Of a DNA stretch of 64,000 nt, positions 36,898-45,616 are shown piece by piece (positions within the stretch are counted from its first letter, which is position 1; the number at the start of each line of letters is the position of its first letter). The notes under the pieces are model-generated. The model was not told the DNA's origin. It did not search any database and saw only the letters and a program-made list of their open reading frames with translations. The position numbers were made by a program, and so were the translations under genes. The DNA is from Aurantiochytrium sp. KH105 (lineage: Eukaryota; Sar; Bigyra; Thraustochytrida; Thraustochytriidae), in contig BGKB01000152.1 in assembly GCA_003116975.1 (NCBI GenBank), forward strand, positions 1-64,000, read 5' to 3'.

Positions 36898-36960
36898 GCA
36901 AAGTCAGAGTGATCAAAAATTCAATTTTTGACAAGGAAAATGTCGTTCGTTCTTACAGGC

Positions 36961-39900
36961 CTAGCAGTTTGAAAATGATTCGCCAGAGTCGACATCGCTC
37001 TCTTCAATCGTGAAGTCGAAGGTGGGGAAGTTGCCGCAAAAGTTTTCCGCCGGCTTGAAGTCCAGTACGTCCAAATTGCTGAGATAAGTGAATGTGCTTG
37101 GGAGCGATCTGAGTTGGTTGTCTTCCAAGTACAGCTCCTCCAGGTTCGTGAGCGCACGAAACGTGTTCGCGTCGATACTTTCAAATGGGTTCTTGAAGAG
37201 CTTCAGGACTTCAAGACGTGTAAGGGCTTCGAGACTGGGCAAGTCTTCGATTCCCATCGCCCCAAGATTCAAGGCAGTGAGCCGCGTCAGACCTGAAATT
37301 GCGCTTGGTACCTTCACTTCCGGACTCGCGGGCATCTCGAGATGATCAAGGCGCATGGACCAGAAGCTGTCTGGCAGAGATGTCAGACTCAGGCAGCTCC
37401 ACAACCGAAGCTCTGCGAGTGACTCCATGTCACCAAAACTTGAAGGAAGGCTTGTGATTGGATTCTTTGAGAGACTCATGAACGTAAGACTTGTCATTGC
37501 GCCAGCGTGCTCAGGAAAGGTGCTGATTTCGTTTCCGAGAAGGTCCAGCGAGCGCAGATTCGAAAGCTTTTGCCAAAGATTTCCGGGCAGGGACTCGAGG
37601 CCAATGTTTCGTGCCTGAAGGTCCGTGAGAGCCGTGAGCTTGGCAAGCACCGCAGAAGATGATGAGTCCTGGTCCTTGTTTGCGTTCATTTTGAGAAACT
37701 CGAGGTTTTCGAGCGAGGACAGCGCTGTGATTGAGGTCACCTGATTTTGGGAAAAATCAAGGTAGCGCATGTTACTGAGTGCGGAAAGTGGCTCCACGGA
37801 GGAGATCATGTTGCTCGAAGCATCTAGATGAACAAGATCAGTGAGGTCCTCCAAGCCAGCGAGAGAAGTGAGGCCACCACTGTAGACGTTGAGTTGACGC
37901 AACTGCTTCAGCTTCTCGACACCGTCAAGACTAGAGAGTGTGTCGAGGTTGTAAGCGTCGAGTGACGTCAGCTTGGAGAGCGGGCCGACATTGAGGTCCG
38001 TCAGCTTGTTGTCCCCATGCGCACGGAGCTCTTCAAGATCCGTCAGCTTTTTCACTTGGGCAGGAATGGAGGTCAGGCCGTTATGGGCTAGATTGAGACG
38101 CTTGAGGTTCTTCAAAGCCGGCAGATGGCGATAGACGTCGAGATCGGGATTGCTCGAAATGACCAAGTTTGTCAAGCCATCGAGATCCGTAAAGCTGTTT
38201 GGCAGCGTCGTCAGCATGCCGGAATTGTCCCAAAATAGAAGCGAAGTGAGCGCTGTGAGCTCGCCGAAGGACTCCGGAAGTGAAGTGAGTGGGTTTTTCG
38301 AAAGTGTCATGTATCGCAGGGCCGTCAAGTTGGTGAAAGTCTCTGGAAGCGTGGTAAGGTCGTTGTAAACCAGGGTTAGCTCCAGCAGGTTGAAGAGACT
38401 GCCAATATTCGCCGGAAGCTCTTTGAGTTTGTTGTTTCGCACGTTCAAATTCTGCAGATTCGTCAGCGTCGTGATTGCGTCGGGAAGCTTGCTGATTTGA
38501 TTTCCGCGAAGGTTCAGGTATTTGAGCGCGGATAAATCCCCGATGTCAAAATTAGATCCTCCCGTGAAGCTGAAAGATTTCGACAGGGCCTCTTCAAGAT
38601 CGAGGTACCGAAGCTTTGTAAGCTTGCTCAGGTCGGGCAGCTTCTCCAGTGTGCGACCAGCGTCCTTGAGATCGAGACGGGTGAGGGCAAACAGATTTCC
38701 GAATGAGTCCGGAAGGCTCTTGAGATTACCTCGATTGTGATCCATCTCGAGGTCTTCGAGGACAGAGAGCTTGCCGAAGCTGTTCGGCAGCCCCGTCAGC
38801 TGGTTTGAGGCGATGGAAAGCCACGTAAGAGCATCGAGATCCCCAAAGTCGCTGGGAAGCCCGTCAAGGTTGTTTGAGGACATGGACAGCCAGCTCAGAG
38901 AGGTAAGCTGCGTAAAGCTATTCGGGAGACCGCTCAGATCATTCGACGCAACGTTGAGGTGCGTGAGCTTGGAGAACTTCCCCCAGTCAATGTCGGAGAC
39001 AGACGTGATCATGTTGTTTTGCAACTCGAGATGCTGCAGCGCTGTGAGGCGATCTAGCTTGCTGGGCAAGTCCTCAAGCTCGTTGGACAGAAGTCCCAGA
39101 CTTGTGAGCCGATCGAGGCTGGAAATGCTCGATGGCAAGTTCGTCAACCTGTTGCCCCCTGCCTCGAGCACGCGCAGGGAAGAGAGACTGCCCAAGTCGG
39201 AGGGAAGAGAGGAGAGCTGGTTTCCGTCAAGAAAGAGCTCGCGCAAGTCAGGAAGGGCCTCAATAAGACCATCTGGCACGACAGTAAGTTTGTTGTCGGC
39301 GAGCTGGAGCATTCGCAACGACGTCGCACCGAGATTTGCTAATGGTGCAGCGGTCTCATCGTCGAGATCAAGATTCTCAAGATTGAGAGTCTCGAGGGCC
39401 TCGAACCATGCGAGATCACTGAGAAGATTCTCTTCAAAGGCAAAGCAGGCCACGTTCTTGGTCGCTCGCGGGTCGCACGTGGCAACATCGCAAGTGCAAT
39501 AATCCTGGTGCAGACAAACGAAATTGGAACCTTGCACTTTCGAACAGCCGAATGTCGGACTCGGCGTCGGATGGCCAGCAGTCGGTGCCGGTGTGACGTC
39601 CATCTCTCCTGCGCCAATAATCAGCGAATTCGAGTCCAAGGCCAAGGGACTGAGAATGACCCTTTGCGTTTGGATCCGCAATGCGTTAATCTCGTCACAA
39701 TTATTGGACAGTCGGGGGGAACCATCGATGGTTAAAAAGTTGCCCGTATTTGTGGACTGCAGACAAAAGAGGCCTTCTTCATTACTGAACGGCAATGGTG
39801 AGAGGATCCATTTCGAGGTTGACGGATCGAAAGCCTCGGTGACGTCTAGAGACGGAGAGGCGCCAAGATACATTTCGTGCTCGACCGACTGGAGCGAAAC

Positions 39901-41325
39901 GTGAATGCCGTCGATCACGTTAAGATTGAAGAGCGACGATCCGGTCACCGGGACGTTGATTTGGTAGTCGTCCATGCGCACTTGATATCTTCGACCTTTC
40001 TTTGCAATCAGCAGAGCATCTTCCTGCGACTCGTTCGTGATGATCACCTGCGTCACGTTTCGGTCGGAACCGGACTCCGTGCCTTCGTCTTGATTGTAGA
40101 TGCTTGCTGTAATATCCGTGTCGCCGTTTTCGAGGAGCTGCACAAAGGATGAGCTCTTGCACCGAGACGTCATTTTCCCGGCTCCCTTGAGAAGGAGGAA
40201 CTGTCCAGTGGCAACTGAGCGCAGGCAAAAGTTGCCGTTATCGTCGGCCTTGTAGAGCTTCCACGCGGTTATGAAGACTCCATCATCATTGGCGAGCTTG
40301 TAATTCTCAACCATGCTGGACTCCCGCTTGCTCCATGAACGCAAAAACGTCTTTTTTTCTACATTTCGAAGGTAGATGTGGCCTTGCCCGGAAGGGGCTG
40401 TCCAAATATCCCAGAGGAAATCTTCTCCATCCTCGTTGGAGGACTTGACCACGGCTGTTGCGTACTCGTCCTTGGCGATGAGGTGCTTTGACCTCTGCGC
40501 GACACGGACTCGTGCAGCGCGCATTGGAGGCGTCGTAGGGGCAATCTCGCCTGCGAAGAGGTCTGCAGCAACCATGAATCCTGCAGAGGAAGTCGATCCG
40601 GAGGCTGAATATCCCCGCACATGGATTCCAACCAAGACCACGCAGTCTGAGGTAGTACAGCTCATCAAAATGGGGCCACCGGACGCGCCGTCGCGTAGAT
40701 CACACGAATGTTGAACGTTTGTGAGTTGTGTCTCTGTGCTGACTTTGAGTTCGCACGAGAGATCCTTGGACATGAGTTGGTTTGGCGAGTAGCCTGTGGC
40801 GTCGAATCCGTACATAAATACCTTAATGCCGTCTTCAATGGGCGTTCCGTCATCAAATCCGACGGGAATGGGTTCAATGTTGCTGGGCGGCCAGTTCTCG
40901 AGGTTGTCAACCGCAAGCGAAAGGACAGCCCAGTCGTCGTAGTTGACCTCGTTCTCGCCCAGCTTCATGCCCCAGATTGGAACGTAGATCGCGGCCCCGT
41001 TTTCATCGACGAACTCGAGCCGCACAGTATTGAAGAAGTCGTTATCGTCTCGGAGCGGACGCTCCATGACAGACTTGTCGCTCGCCCGGATGTCTTTGAT
41101 GACGCAATGTCGCGCCGTGACGGCGGTATCGTTCGCCACGAGCACCGCCGTGCAGAGCTCGTTATCATTATCTTCAATGCTCACCACGCGCGCCACCGCG
41201 CTTGCGGGCCACTCCCTGCGCTCCTCCTCGGCCACACTCTCGCGCGCGGCCTCTGCGACCGGCAGCACGCCAGCCGTCGCCAGCGCCGCGGCCGCCAGCG
41301 CCGCAACGACCCGGCCCGCCCGCAT
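36961..41325 (-). CDS. secreted trypsin-like protease - beta-trefoil-like - leucine-rich repeat protein
   Basis: A 1454-residue protein with a clear signal peptide (RVVAALAAAALATAGVLPV, cleavage near residue 27). About 40-260 is a trypsin-like (S1) domain: catalytic His about 73 in TARHC, Asp about 130 in NYDDWAVLSL and Ser about 214 in DGASGGPI, so the triad is intact. About 275-545 contains repeating Phe-Leu/Leu-Arg units (YLRNVEKKTFL, FCLRSVATGQFL, FCLQSTNTGNFL) that look like beta-trefoil (fascin/ricin-like) repeats. A Cys-rich linker (FVCLHQDYCTCDV) leads into about 35 LRRs (about 590-1430) of LxxLPxxFxxLxxL type. No TM segment is visible, so it is secreted or periplasmic/wall-bound. The frame upstream to 41529 is low complexity; the ATG at 41325 precedes the signal peptide. 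Confidence 0.85.
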   Translation of the reverse strand: MRAGRVVAALAAAALATAGVLPVAEAARESVAEEERREWPASAVARVVSIEDNDNELCTAVLVANDTAVTARHCVIKDIRASDKSVMERPLRDDNDFFNTVRLEFVDENGAAIYVPIWGMKLGENEVNYDDWAVLSLAVDNLENWPPSNIEPIPVGFDDGTPIEDGIKVFMYGFDATGYSPNQLMSKDLSCELKVSTETQLTNVQHSCDLRDGASGGPILMSCTTSDCVVLVGIHVRGYSASGSTSSAGFMVAADLFAGEIAPTTPPMRAARVRVAQRSKHLIAKDEYATAVVKSSNEDGEDFLWDIWTAPSGQGHIYLRNVEKKTFLRSWSKRESSMVENYKLANDDGVFITAWKLYKADDNGNFCLRSVATGQFLLLKGAGKMTSRCKSSSFVQLLENGDTDITASIYNQDEGTESGSDRNVTQVIITNESQEDALLIAKKGRRYQVRMDDYQINVPVTGSSLFNLNVIDGIHVSLQSVEHEMYLGASPSLDVTEAFDPSTSKWILSPLPFSNEEGLFCLQSTNTGNFLTIDGSPRLSNNCDEINALRIQTQRVILSPLALDSNSLIIGAGEMDVTPAPTAGHPTPSPTFGCSKVQGSNFVCLHQDYCTCDVATCDPRATKNVACFAFEENLLSDLAWFEALETLNLENLDLDDETAAPLANLGATSLRMLQLADNKLTVVPDGLIEALPDLRELFLDGNQLSSLPSDLGSLSSLRVLEAGGNRLTNLPSSISSLDRLTSLGLLSNELEDLPSKLDRLTALQHLELQNNMITSVSDIDWGKFSKLTHLNVASNDLSGLPNSFTQLTSLSWLSMSSNNLDGLPSDFGDLDALTWLSIASNQLTGLPNSFGKLSVLEDLEMDHNRGNLKSLPDSFGNLFALTRLDLKDAGRTLEKLPDLSKLTKLRYLDLEEALSKSFSFTGGSNFDIGDLSALKYLNLRGNQISKLPDAITTLTNLQNLNVRNNKLKELPANIGSLFNLLELTLVYNDLTTLPETFTNLTALRYMTLSKNPLTSLPESFGELTALTSLLFWDNSGMLTTLPNSFTDLDGLTNLVISSNPDLDVYRHLPALKNLKRLNLAHNGLTSIPAQVKKLTDLEELRAHGDNKLTDLNVGPLSKLTSLDAYNLDTLSSLDGVEKLKQLRQLNVYSGGLTSLAGLEDLTDLVHLDASSNMISSVEPLSALSNMRYLDFSQNQVTSITALSSLENLEFLKMNANKDQDSSSSAVLAKLTALTDLQARNIGLESLPGNLWQKLSNLRSLDLLGNEISTFPEHAGAMTSLTFMSLSKNPITSLPSSFGDMESLAELRLWSCLSLTSLPDSFWSMRLDHLEMPASPEVKVPSAISGLTRLTALNLGAMGIEDLPSLEALTRLEVLKLFKNPFESIDANTFRALTNLEELYLEDNQLRSLPSTFTYLSNLDVLDFKPAENFCGNFPTFDFTIEESDVDSGESFSNC

Positions 41326-42982
41326 CCTCTGCGTGGCTGCCTGCCTGCGTGCCTCGTGCCTGCCCTGGCTCGACCTTCTTCGCGCCCTCTCCGTTGCCCG
41401 TCTGCCGCCCGCTCCCGCGCCCCGTCCAAGCACGCGCGATGCGCGCCGCGCCGCCTGGAGGTGATGAGCTGCGCAGCCTTGTCGCTCCCAGCTCGCACGT
41501 GCAGCCGCCACTGTGGGAAGACGTAGCAAGCTGTGGGCCGCCAGCGGTCCTCTTCACTTGTGCGACCGAGTCCACTGTTATTAGCAGGGACGGAGGAGAA
41601 GCCTGCAGCGAGAATGAAAGTGCTTCTGGGCGCACCACGCGCGCGCTCGTCCGTGCTTCCGAGGCGCCCTCGCCGCCGGCACGGCTGGTCTGGCGGGCAG
41701 GCAGGCAGACACTGCACGGGCTGCCCCTTGCCGCGCCACTCGAAGCTTAGCGAAGCCAGGAGCCAGGAGCCAGGAGCCAGGAGCCAGGAGGAGCAAAGCC
41801 GCACCGGCCCGAGCTAGACCAACGCGGCCGCGGCCGCGGCCAGTGCTCGGCGTATACTTGATTGATGGCCGAAAAAGCCTCCTCTCCCTGCGAGGTGAAG
41901 GCCACACATTTATATTCATTCTCTGTGGTGGGTGGTTGACAGAGAATGGAATCACGGAGCGGACTTGGAGTTGCGAGTCGCGACGAGTGCTCTCGCGGCG
42001 ATCCGCCCGTGCAGGAGTGGCCGCCGGCGCGGGATTGTCGAGGACTGGCCGATGGCAATGGGGGGCGGTACAGACGCTCGCCGTCAAGTGGACGCAGCGA
42101 GCCGGTGCGGAGCGAAGCGTGGGCCGGCCAACAGAGAACGAAGAGTTGTCTGTCTCTCTGCGCGTACTTACTTTCTGCCTGCCTGCCTGCGTGAGCAAGG
42201 GGGGGGTGAAATCTTGCGGTCAGGTTTTGACCAACGCCATCAAAATAAACTCGGTCTGCCGTCCCGGTCGCAATGATGGCGCACGTGTCAACGCGCCAGG
42301 GCCGCACAGGCCAGCGACTCGGCCCGAAACTAGCTTGTGCATGTCTGGTTCTCCCAAGCGGGCGAGGGAACGGCCCGCGGCTCCGTGACCGCGGCCGGGT
42401 TCAAGGCTGGCCGCCACCAGCCAGGCCAGTGGCATCACTCCCCCACGCCATGGAATGCGATGCCACGCCACACCACGCAACGCAATGTAAATGCGAGTGG
42501 CCATAAAGCATGACTGTCGGTGGCGGCAGGCGTTGCGGGCTGTGGCCTGGTTGATGAAGTCATAGCTCCAGCTCTCTTCCATGTAATGGCAGCCGAATGT
42601 GTTAAGGTAGCTAATTCGTCGACCTTCCCACAGCTGCCTAGACGCGGTTGGGCCACAGCGACCCGCAGCGCAATCTTGCAGTCCCACACGGGGCCATCCT
42701 GTGGTGCGCGCCGTGCCAGGGTTGACAGTGAATAAAGGGCCAGCCAATGTCGTGTGCAGCAGCAGCGCGAGAGGAGCTGGCGACCAAAAGCGCGCGGCCT
42801 CAAACCAGCAAGGAGGACGCTGCACGCCGCCGCCGCGAGTCCGCCGCGCGGACGCCAGCCTTGGCGCGCCGCTGCCAGTGAGATCCGACTGCCGAGGTCC
42901 GGCACAGCCGCGTCGCATCGCGTCGCGTCGCGTCGCTGTCGCGAGCAAAGAGAGCGGGCATCGTCATTCGTCAAGCAGCAGC
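41326..42982. other. divergent intergenic region
   Basis: Shared upstream region of the LRR-protease gene (-) and the PAN-like gene (+). It is GC-rich, with five tandem CCAGGAG units (41756-41790). Overlapping ORFs on both strands lack domains. The in-frame extension of the PAN-like gene back to 42701 is rejected because the signal peptide starts at 42983. Confidence 0.55.
41756..41790. repeat. (CCAGGAG)5 heptanucleotide repeat
   Basis: Five perfect 7-base units, 430 bases upstream of the LRR-protease gene. Confidence 0.95.
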
Positions 42983-44068
42983 ATGGCGGCCAAGCTCGCC
43001 GTCGTCCTCGTGGTCCTCCTTGGGCTCTTGGGAATCACGAGCGTAGAATCCGCACGAAATCCCGAGCGAGTCATCTCGCCTGGTTCTCGATGGAGATGCG
43101 GCAAAAAGGGCTTCCCGGATAAGGACGACCTGAAGTCGTGCAAGCAGACGCGAAAGGATCATCGAGTTTTCAATTGCGCCACGACCGAGGGCAAGAGAAA
43201 CCAAAAGTACTCTTTCTTCTGCCTCAGGAAAAACAAGTGTAACAAAAGCAATGAAGATAAGCTGTATTGCAGCTACATGTCTAGTAACCATGGCGGAGAC
43301 AGCGACTTGGAGGAGCTCAAGTGCACGAGAAAACTCGCCAAAGGCAATTGTTTGGTCCAAGTATCGCCGCCTTTTTCTTCACTCAGCTCTGAAGAACGCG
43401 AGGATTATGAAAACGAACAAGAATATAATGACGAGTCGCGCGAGGACGGCTCGGAGATTGTCTGCGAGGATTGTATCGAGGAGTATTGCCGACTTCGTTG
43501 CCTGGCCTCGGACATGTGCCAGGGTTACGAATTCTCAACCGCAACCGCAACTTATGGCACCTGTACGCTTCTCTTTTCCTCGATCATCGGGCTCACGGGG
43601 CAGAACGAGATCACAACGACGTGCTATGTCCGAGATGCAGATTGCGGCAACACGATTCCGGCCTCCTGCACCGAAAAAGTCGGTGCCGATGAAGAAGAAG
43701 GCGCTTGCTGGGGCGCGGGTACAGGCTTCGATCCATGCAAGAATTCTTTCTGCTCCGAAGATGAGTGCGAGAGGCTCTGTCGGCTCAACGCCAAGTGCCA
43801 GGGTTATGAGGTAAGCGTACAGGATGGGAATGCGACTGAATTCCCGACCTGCAGGCACTACACACTGCTGCCAAAGGCTCTGGATGTCCTTGTGCGCGCC
43901 AAATGTTACCGTGTGGCCCGCGAGCATCAGATTGGCCGCAAACTTTCTGAAAGCGAGACCATTTGCGCCTCCGGATCGCTCGATTCTCACCCAATGGGCG
44001 TCGGCGACGTCACTGTTGGCGATGTTGATCTTGATCTCGGCGACGACGAAGACGAAGACGATGCTTAG
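42983..44068 (+). CDS. secreted Cys-rich protein with two PAN/apple-like domains
   Basis: A 361-residue protein with a signal peptide at residues 1-23 (KLAVVLVVLLGLLGITSV). The first 120 residues form a Cys-rich, Lys-rich unit. Two similar PAN/apple-like modules follow: CRLRCLASDMCQGYEFS with a later CTLL and TTCYV, and CERLCRLNAKCQGYEVS with a later CRHYTLL and KCYRV. The spacing C-x3-C-x6-C-x-GYE and the closing Cys pattern are the same in both. The C-terminus is a short acidic Asp-rich tail. PAN/apple domains bind proteins or carbohydrates, so I expect an extracellular adhesion or recognition role. Divergent from the secreted LRR-protease gene, which hints at a related extracellular function. 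ATG at 42983. Confidence 0.72.
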   Translation: MAAKLAVVLVVLLGLLGITSVESARNPERVISPGSRWRCGKKGFPDKDDLKSCKQTRKDHRVFNCATTEGKRNQKYSFFCLRKNKCNKSNEDKLYCSYMSSNHGGDSDLEELKCTRKLAKGNCLVQVSPPFSSLSSEEREDYENEQEYNDESREDGSEIVCEDCIEEYCRLRCLASDMCQGYEFSTATATYGTCTLLFSSIIGLTGQNEITTTCYVRDADCGNTIPASCTEKVGADEEEGACWGAGTGFDPCKNSFCSEDECERLCRLNAKCQGYEVSVQDGNATEFPTCRHYTLLPKALDVLVRAKCYRVAREHQIGRKLSESETICASGSLDSHPMGVGDVTVGDVDLDLGDDEDEDDA

Positions 44069-44931
44069 AAATAAACATGGGTCTCATCCTGCCCCACCGT
44101 CGCATCGCTGTCATGCTCACTGTCGGTGCGGCCGTCAGGGCGTCACTTTACCCACGTAGCGTAGCACACCTTTAACCTAACCTAACCTACCTCCGTGACA
44201 AGCGCATCTTCTTGACGCTTGGGCGCATGGCACTGTCATCATACGCCCATTATCCGTGCCAAGTACCTACCGCGGAAGGGCAAAGGTGCGTGCATGCATG
44301 AACGCGCGCGCGCGCGCGTGCGCGAGTGCGTGCGCATCTTATGCCCGTCGCAGCGTTGCTGCAAGTGTAAGCTCCCGTCGGAATGAATGGAAATAAATGA
44401 ATCAAAGTGAATGAATAATGTTGGGCTCACTGTAAAAGCACACGATTCGCTGCTTCTCCGCCACAGAGGGCGAGCGACGAATCTCTCACTTCCACTGCAC
44501 ATGCTGCCTCCAAACTCGACCCTGCCGACAGGAGCGCGATGCACCCGTGCCGCGGCCAAGGCAGCGAGCCAGCAACTGCAATCATCAGCCAACTGCAATA
44601 GCAACATGTAACACGCAACTGCACAAGCAGCGGGCTGATCTCGCCTCGCTTGCGGTGGCGCACTTTTTCCACCTTTCTTTTGTTGACGCATTCCCCACCA
44701 TAATACTTCCTGCACAACTAAAATAACCGCTCCCTGCTCCGCCGCCAACGAAAGCAAGCATCAGCAGCATCGAGAAAGCGCGCACAGCCCTTTTCTGCAG
44801 CTGCCCCTGGGCCTCCCGACCGCGCCGTTCTTGACAGCCGCCGGCAAGCCGTTCCCAGCCGCGACGGTATCGCCGCGCCGGTCGAGGGAGACTCCGCGAT
44901 CATTCATCTGTGCTTTACCTTGCGCCCTGCT

Positions 44932-44985
44932 TTCTTTTCTTTCTTTCATTTCTTTCTTTCTTTCTTTTATCTTTTCTTTCTCGCA
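44932..44985. repeat. TTTC-rich pyrimidine tract
   Basis: About 54 bases of CTTT/TTTC units on the plus strand. Confidence 0.85.
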
Positions 44986-45196
44986 TTCTCGACGCGGCAT
45001 TCTCGACTTGCGGCGCCGCGCGCGCACAGAGGGCGGCCGCCATTCCCGACTTGCGGCCGGCCACGCGCACTTGCCAGCCAGGTGGACTTGCCGCCGCGGT
45101 GCACGGCAGCCAAAAGCAAGGCCGCTGGAGGGCGCTGACCAGACCGCAATCGCCACTCCTGACGCAGCGCACCTGTTGCACGTACGTCCGCGCGCA

Positions 45197-45226
45197 CGCC
45201 GCCGCCATCGCCCGATGGCGGCGGCG
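45197..45226. repeat. 14-bp perfect inverted repeat, 2-bp loop
   Basis: CGCCGCCGCCATCG is followed after CC by its exact reverse complement. It lies about 390 bases upstream of the methyltransferase. Confidence 0.9.
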
Positions 45227-45232
45227 GCGGCG

Positions 45233-45260
45233 CGAGCTCGGGCCCGCGGGCCCGAGCTCG
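45233..45260. repeat. 28-bp perfect palindrome
   Basis: A self-complementary 28-base sequence with half-site CGAGCTCGGGCCCG, starting six bases after the preceding inverted repeat. Confidence 0.95.
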
Positions 45261-45616
45261 GCCTCGGAGGCGGGTTATGGAGGGGGAGGGAGGGGGCCGG
45301 AGGAGACGAGGGATGGAGATGGAGATGATGACGATCTTGCAATGTCCTTGTGCACGCTGCCAAGTGCCAGCTGGCAGCGCCCTGGCGAGGCCTCGAGCGA
45401 GGTACTACAAGCCTTGTGTGCAACAGCGACGCGGGGAAGGCTTCGGCAGCGAAAGAGGCCAGGCTGGCGGGTCAGAGGCGGGAGAGGCGGAGAGGGCGGG
45501 ATATTATTGAGCTTGCTTGGATTAGGTGCATGAACGGAGGACTGACGGACGCCGGGAACGAATCTCGCTTTTGACACGGCTTTTGACACAAACAGGACAA
45601 CAGAGCGCGCGCCACG

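Larger units (their letters stand above)
36003..36960. other. intergenic with two long microsatellites
   Basis: Upstream region of the VCBS gene and 3' flank of the LRR-protease gene, both minus strand. It holds a GACCTC repeat and a long TTTG repeat (listed separately). No supported gene. Confidence 0.6.
44069..45616. other. intergenic upstream of C9-methyltransferase
   Basis: Contains a short AACCT run (44174-44189), a CGCG/TGCG tract (about 44305-44335), a TTTC-rich tract (about 44932-44985), then GC-rich sequence with two adjacent perfect inverted repeats (listed separately). ORFs here are of biased composition and not called. Confidence 0.6.

Noticed and set aside
36589..36912. 107-codon ORF ending in a Phe-Val-Cys-Leu repeat
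   Set aside because: It is a translation of the TTTG microsatellite.
42701..42982. N-terminal extension of the PAN-like protein
   Set aside because: It would bury the signal peptide that begins at 42983.
44174..44189. AACCT run resembling a telomeric repeat
   Set aside because: Only three units of a five-base word; too short to call an interstitial telomere tract.
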